Under the pieces are notes generated by a model. It did no database searches, was not told the DNA's origin, and saw only the letters and a program-made list of their open reading frames with translations. Positions 60,189 to 64,000 of a DNA stretch of 64,000 bases are shown piece by piece. A program made the position numbers and the translations under genes. Origin of the DNA: Clavibacter phaseoli (lineage in GTDB: Bacteria; Actinomycetota; Actinomycetes; Actinomycetales; Microbacteriaceae). The stretch is taken from positions 434,001 to 498,000 of the forward strand of contig NZ_CP040786.1 in the NCBI RefSeq assembly GCF_021922925.1, in the 5' to 3' direction. The number at the start of each line of letters is the position of its first letter. Positions within the stretch are counted from its first letter, which is position 1.

Positions 60189-61208
60189 ATGAAAGCGACT
60201 CACGTGAAGCGACGCATCCCCCTCACCCTGGCCGCGGCGGCCATCCTGGCGCTGTCCGCCTGCTCCGGCAGCGGCACGCCGGACGCGGATCCGTCCGCGA
60301 GCCCGACGGCCGGCGCGCGCACCGCGGGGGCGTCCTGCATCGACACCCCGTCGGGCGACGCCTCGAAGTCGGTGAAGGTCTCCGGCGACTTCGGCACGGC
60401 CCCCGAGGTCACCGTCGACGCGCCGCTCACGGTCGACACGACCGAGCGCACGGTGGTCACCCAGGGCGACGGCGCGGAGATCGCGGCCGGCGCCACGGCG
60501 AACATCGCGCTCGCCGCCTACAACGGGACGACCGGCGAGGCCATCTCGCAGCTCGCCTACAACGCCGACTCGCCGCTGCCCGCCACGATGAACGACGGCG
60601 CGCTCGTCCCCGGCGTCGTCCGCGCGGTCGAGTGCACGACGGTCGGATCGCGCATCGTCGCGGTCGTCCCCGCCGCCGACGGCTTCGCCGCCGAGCAGGC
60701 CACGACGCTCGGCCTCGGCGCCGACGACCCCATCGTGATCGTCGTCGACGTGCTGAGCCAGGCCGCCACCCGCGCCGACGGCGTCGACCAGCCCGCCCCC
60801 GAGGGCTTCCCGGCCGTGACGCTCGCGGACGACGGCGCGCCCACCATCACCATCCCGGACGCCGATCCGCCGACGGAGACGAAGATCGCGAACCTCAAGG
60901 TCGGCGACGGCGCGGAGGTCACGGACGGCGCGAGCGTCACCGTGCAGTACACGGGCATCAACTGGAACACCAAGAAGGTCTTCGACTCGAGCTGGGAGCG
61001 CGGCCAGAGCGCCACGTTCGTCACCTCGCAGGTCATCCCGGGGTTCACCAAGGCTCTCGTCGGGCAGAAGGTCGGCTCGCAGGTCATCGCGATCATCCCG
61101 CCCGCCGACGGCTACGGCGACGCCGGTTCCGGCGAGGACATCGGCGGCACCGACACCATCGTGTTCGTCGTCGACATCCTCGGCACCCAGCCCGCCGCCG
61201 GCCAGTAG
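60189..61208 (+). CDS. Lipoprotein peptidyl-prolyl isomerase with tandem FKBP domains
   Basis: A 339-residue exported protein. Signal peptide [18 protein letters not shown] with lipobox LSAC. The C-terminal FKBP domain (about 240-335) is well formed: [50 protein letters not shown]. An earlier segment (about 85-190) repeats the pattern in weakened form ([30 protein letters not shown]), suggesting a degenerate first FKBP domain. Folds exported proteins outside the membrane. ATG at 60189 lacks a ribosome site; GTG at 60204 is an alternative start. The dxr gene starts 8 bases after it. Confidence 0.9.
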   Translation: MKATHVKRRIPLTLAAAAILALSACSGSGTPDADPSASPTAGARTAGASCIDTPSGDASKSVKVSGDFGTAPEVTVDAPLTVDTTERTVVTQGDGAEIAAGATANIALAAYNGTTGEAISQLAYNADSPLPATMNDGALVPGVVRAVECTTVGSRIVAVVPAADGFAAEQATTLGLGADDPIVIVVDVLSQAATRADGVDQPAPEGFPAVTLADDGAPTITIPDADPPTETKIANLKVGDGAEVTDGASVTVQYTGINWNTKKVFDSSWERGQSATFVTSQVIPGFTKALVGQKVGSQVIAIIPPADGYGDAGSGEDIGGTDTIVFVVDILGTQPAAGQ

Positions 61209-61216
61209 GAGCAGCC

Positions 61217-62299
61217 GTGCGCCGCGTCATCATCCTCGGATCCACCGGCTCCATCGGCGTGCAGGCCCTCGAGGTCGTCGCCCGGCACCCGGAGCTCTTC
61301 GAGGTGGTGGGGCTCGGCGCGGGCAGCAAGCGCGAGGCGCTCGCCGAGCAGGCGCGCGTGGCGGGCGTCGAGCACACGGCCCTCGGCGCGGACGAGGCGG
61401 AGCAGCTCATCCGCTCCGTGGACGCCGACGTGGTGCTCAACGGCATCACGGGATCCGTCGGGCTCGGCCCCACGCTCGCCGCGCTGGAGGAGGGCCGCAC
61501 CCTCGCCCTCGCCAACAAGGAGTCGCTCATCGTGGGCGGCGAGCTGGTGCGCTCGCTCGCGGCGCCCGGCCAGCTCGTGCCGGTCGACTCGGAGCACTCC
61601 GCCATCGCGCAGGCGCTGCGCGGCGGAACGGCAGAGGAGGTCAGGCGCCTCGTCGTCACGGCGTCCGGCGGTCCGTTCCGCGGCCGCACGCGCGCCGAGC
61701 TCGAGCACGTGACCCCGCGCGAGGCGCTCGCGCACCCCACGTGGGACATGGGCCTCGTCATCACGACGAACTCGTCCACGCTCGTCAACAAGGGCCTCGA
61801 GGTCATCGAGGCGCACCTGCTGTTCGACGTGCCCTACGAGCGGATCGACGTGGTCGTGCACCCGCAGTCGCTCGTGCACTCCATGGTCGAGTTCATCGAC
61901 GGCTCGACGCTCGCGCAGGCGTCCCCGCCGGACATGCGCCTCCCCATCGCCCTCGGCCTCAACTGGCCGCACCGCATGCACGACGTCGGCGTCCCCATCG
62001 ACTGGACCCGCGCCGCCACGTGGACCTTCGAGCCGCTCGACGACGAGGCCTTCCCGGCGGTGCTGCTGGCCAAGCAGGTCGGCGCGGCCGGATCCACGTA
62101 CCCGGCGGTCTACAACGCGGCGAACGAGCAGGCCGTCCAGGCGTTCCACGCCGGTCGCGCGGGCTTCCTCGACATCGTCGACACCATCCGCCGCGTCGTC
62201 GACGCCCACGAGCCGGCGTCCGGCCCGCTCACGCGGGAGTCGCTCGCCGAGGCGGAGCGCTGGGCGCGCGCCGAGGCCGACCGGGTGCTCGGGATCTGA
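61217..62299 (+). CDS. dxr: 1-deoxy-D-xylulose 5-phosphate reductoisomerase
   Basis: A 360-residue NADPH-dependent enzyme of the MEP isoprenoid pathway. NADPH-binding [34 protein letters not shown], the metal/substrate region [27 protein letters not shown] and [18 protein letters not shown] are all present; length is normal. The GTG at 61217 follows AGGAG. In related genomes dxr is commonly followed by a site-2 protease and ispG; here the next gene is on the opposite strand. Closed by a small hairpin at 62315-62333. Confidence 0.96.
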   Translation: MRRVIILGSTGSIGVQALEVVARHPELFEVVGLGAGSKREALAEQARVAGVEHTALGADEAEQLIRSVDADVVLNGITGSVGLGPTLAALEEGRTLALANKESLIVGGELVRSLAAPGQLVPVDSEHSAIAQALRGGTAEEVRRLVVTASGGPFRGRTRAELEHVTPREALAHPTWDMGLVITTNSSTLVNKGLEVIEAHLLFDVPYERIDVVVHPQSLVHSMVEFIDGSTLAQASPPDMRLPIALGLNWPHRMHDVGVPIDWTRAATWTFEPLDDEAFPAVLLAKQVGAAGSTYPAVYNAANEQAVQAFHAGRAGFLDIVDTIRRVVDAHEPASGPLTRESLAEAERWARAEADRVLGI

Positions 62300-62314
62300 C
62301 CCGTCCCGCCTGAG

Positions 62315-62333
62315 CGCCGCGTCCCGCGCGGCG
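62315..62333 (+). terminator. Short hairpin after dxr
   Basis: CGCCGCG (62315-62321) and CGCGGCG (62327-62333) around TCCCG, 15 bases past the dxr stop. The rest of the 211-base gap to the next gene shows nothing I can name. Confidence 0.5.
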
Positions 62334-62510
62334 TCGCCGCCGTCACCGCGGCTCGCCGGCACCGCCCGCACCGCGGGATGACGTGCGGGTCCCGGTCGGG
62401 CCGCGGCTGGCCGCGAGCGGAGCCCGGCTGGGCCTCCGGTGCCGCATGCGGAGCGCGGCTCAGCCGCGACGGGACCTGGCTCTGCCGTCCCCGCGTCAGC
62501 CGTCCCTGCG

Positions 62511-63146
62511 TCAGCCGTTCCCGGGCTTGCCGGGTCCGCCGTTCCCCTTGCCGTTCCCGTTCCCGTTCCCGTTCCCGGCGTTCCCGGGCCCGGCGTCCCC
62601 GCCGCCCGGGGCGACGGGTGCGTCGTCCTCCTCCGGCGTCGGGCTCGGGGTCGCCGAGGGGGACGGCGTCGTCGTGCGGGTCGGGCTCGGGGTGGGGGAG
62701 GGGGACGGCGTCCGCGAGGGGGACGGCGACGGCGACGGGCTCGTCGACGGCGAGGTCGACGGCGTCGGCGTGGTCTCCGCCGCGTCGCGAGCCGCCTCGA
62801 GCTGCGCGCGCACCGCGTCGATGCGCGCGATGACCTCGTCGTGCCGCGCCTGGTCGATGGATCCGTCGGCGAGGTCGGCCTCGACGGCCGCCCGCAGCTC
62901 CTCGAGCTGCGCGAGCGCCTTCTCGTAGTCCCCGTCCGCGGACGACCGGGTCACGGAGAGCGTCCGCTGCTGCAGGTCGTCGAGGGCGCGGTCCTCGGGC
63001 GTCGACGATCCCGCGCATCCGGCGAGCAGGAGGACGGCCGTGGTCGCGGCCGCGAGGCCGACGGCGGCGCGACCGCGGAGCGAGCGCCATCCGGGGGAGG
63101 CGACGCCCGTCGAGCCGGGGACGGGGCGGGTCGATGTGCGGATCAC
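62511..63146 (-). CDS. Lipoprotein with Pro/Ser/Thr-rich and Gly/Asn-rich tail
   Basis: A 211-residue exported protein of unknown function. After an Arg-rich start, AAATTAVLLLAGC supplies the lipobox (Cys at about 44). Residues about 50-125 form a helical, charged region (DDLQQRTLSVTRSSADGDYE, KALAQLEELRAAVEADLADG) likely to be a coiled coil. Then comes a 50-residue Ser/Pro/Thr spacer and a Gly/Asn-rich end (GNGNGNGNGKGNGG), coded in part by four GTTCCC repeats on the plus strand. A wall-spanning stalk is plausible. Its GTG overlaps the stop of the upstream kinase gene (GTGA, 63143-63146), so the two are made together. Confidence 0.7.
   Translation of the reverse strand: MIRTSTRPVPGSTGVASPGWRSLRGRAAVGLAAATTAVLLLAGCAGSSTPEDRALDDLQQRTLSVTRSSADGDYEKALAQLEELRAAVEADLADGSIDQARHDEVIARIDAVRAQLEAARDAAETTPTPSTSPSTSPSPSPSPSRTPSPSPTPSPTRTTTPSPSATPSPTPEEDDAPVAPGGGDAGPGNAGNGNGNGNGKGNGGPGKPGNG
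62553..62576 (-). repeat. Four perfect GTTCCC hexamer repeats
   Basis: Four head-to-tail copies encode the Gly-Asn repeats in the lipoprotein tail. Because the unit is six bases, changes in copy number keep the reading frame. Confidence 0.8.
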
Positions 63147-64000
63147 GGGGCGTCCTCCACGCTCTTCTGCAGCTCCTCGAGGCTGGCGCCGAGGGGACCG
63201 GGGACGGTCGGGTAGGACGTGTCGCGGTCCGACATCGCCTGCACGGTCACGACGCCGACCACGGCGGCCGCGGCGATCAGCACGGACACGACGGCGATGC
63301 TGAGGGCCCGGCTGCCGCGGCGCTTCGCGGGCGTGCGGTCCGCGCGGCCGGCGGCCGGGGCGGTCCTCGCGGTCGGATCGTCGCGGTACGCGGCGGACGG
63401 CGCCGACGCGGCGGCGGCGAACCGCTCGGTCCGGGCATCCCGATCAGCGGACGGCACGGCGGCGGCGGCGGCCGCACCGGCCCCGGCCCCGGCGCCGAAC
63501 GCGGCGGCCTCCGCCGCCGGCATCACGCGCGTCGACGTCGCGGTCGGCGCGTCCACCGCCGACTCGGGCGCGCGCCCGGTGCGCAGCTCCGCCGCCACCT
63601 CGCGCGCCGTGGGCCGGGTCGCGGGATCCCGCCGGGTCATGCGGGAGAGGAGGTCCACCCAGGAGGCGCCGAGCCGGGCGGGGATCTCCGGGTCGCGCAC
63701 CACGCGCGCCATGGTCGACTCGGCGGCCGTGCCCGGGAAGGTGCGGCGGCCGGTGAGGCACTCGAGGAGCACGAGGCCGAGCGCGTACACGTCGGTCGGC
63801 GCGCCCACCTCCTCGCCGAGCGCCTGCTCGGGGCTCAGGTAGCTGACGGTGCCGACGATGGATCCGGTCGACGTGAGGCGCGTGCCGTCCACGAGGCGCG
63901 CGATGCCGAAGTCGGTGAGTTTCGCGACGGCCGGCTCGTCGTCCTCCTCGGGACGGGCGAGCAGCACGTTGGCGGGCTTGACGTCGCGGTGCACGACGCC
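63143..64000 (-). CDS. Ser/Thr protein kinase, C-terminal part (cut by window edge)
   Basis: The last 285 residues of a Hanks-type kinase; the glycine loop and Lys lie past position 64000. The visible catalytic part has GVVHRDVKPANVLLA at the very edge, KLTDFGIARLVDGTRLTSTG, the activation-loop GTVSYLSPEQALG and TDVYALGLVLLECLTGRRTF. A low-complexity Ala/Thr/Arg linker leads to one membrane helix (SIAVVSVLIAAAAVVGVVTV) and a short outer tail of about 35 residues without PASTA repeats. Coupled to a lipoprotein gene. Distinct from the kinase at 40933, which has an Fn3-like outer domain. Confidence 0.93.
   Translation of the reverse strand, partial: GVVHRDVKPANVLLARPEEDDEPAVAKLTDFGIARLVDGTRLTSTGSIVGTVSYLSPEQALGEEVGAPTDVYALGLVLLECLTGRRTFPGTAAESTMARVVRDPEIPARLGASWVDLLSRMTRRDPATRPTAREVAAELRTGRAPESAVDAPTATSTRVMPAAEAAAFGAGAGAGAAAAAAVPSADRDARTERFAAAASAPSAAYRDDPTARTAPAAGRADRTPAKRRGSRALSIAVVSVLIAAAAVVGVVTVQAMSDRDTSYPTVPGPLGASLEELQKSVEDAP

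Noticed and set aside
62553..62576. GTTCCC repeats as a phase-variation switch
   Set aside because: Unit length of six keeps the frame, so on/off switching is not possible; only tail length would vary.

Overview
The window is a very GC-rich (about 73 % by eye), gene-dense stretch of actinobacterial chromosome. Mycothiol deacetylase next to FdxA ferredoxin and DapC, efeUOB under a DtxR/IdeR-type iron box, GTG/TTG starts, leaderless-looking promoters and many 4-base ATGA/GTGA overlaps point to Microbacteriaceae. The secreted GH43 enzyme, the GABA/asparagine genes and the striking abundance of GGATCC suggest a plant-associated member such as Clavibacter; that genus call is inference. I see no prophage, insertion sequence, CRISPR array, tRNA or rRNA.

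Layout. 1-3.8 kb: 3' part of an amino-acid permease gene, a MarR-like regulator, two nuclease-like genes facing tail to tail (GIY-YIG; zinc ribbon plus Vsr/DUF559-like fold) and a GNAT. 3.9-12.7 kb: a 949-residue secreted GH43 glycosidase, ChaB-like protein, sufS-sufU, exported alkaline phosphatase, CopC, a BlaI/CopY repressor and an SseB-like protein. 12.7-17.7 kb: a tandem glycine riboswitch controlling gcvT-gcvH-gcvP. 17.8-20.7 kb: acetate/monocarboxylate symporter with its DUF485 partner, and a CPBP membrane protein.

21-30 kb is an oligopeptide-type ABC transporter: lipoprotein binding protein, DppB-like permease carrying a frameshift near position 23371, DppC-like permease, then a minus-strand PH-domain membrane protein interrupting the locus, a double-ATPase protein and a second binding lipoprotein. 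30-40.7 kb: typA, a small lipoprotein, efeU-efeO-efeB, mshB (fused to a membrane domain)-fdxA-dapC, and citrate synthase.

40.9-57.1 kb is the most interesting block: a membrane Ser/Thr kinase, a 2001-residue Ig/Fn3 surface protein, a MoxR ATPase, a DUF58 protein, a transglutaminase-fold membrane protein that has lost its catalytic Cys and His, and an FtsK/EccC-like double ATPase. The first five are joined by 4-base stop/start overlaps, so they are probably made together as one envelope-associated machine or signalling complex. 57.1-64 kb: asparaginase and gabT, an OsmC-like protein, a tandem-FKBP lipoprotein followed by dxr, and a second Ser/Thr kinase (cut by the window end) coupled to a Pro/Ser/Thr-rich lipoprotein.
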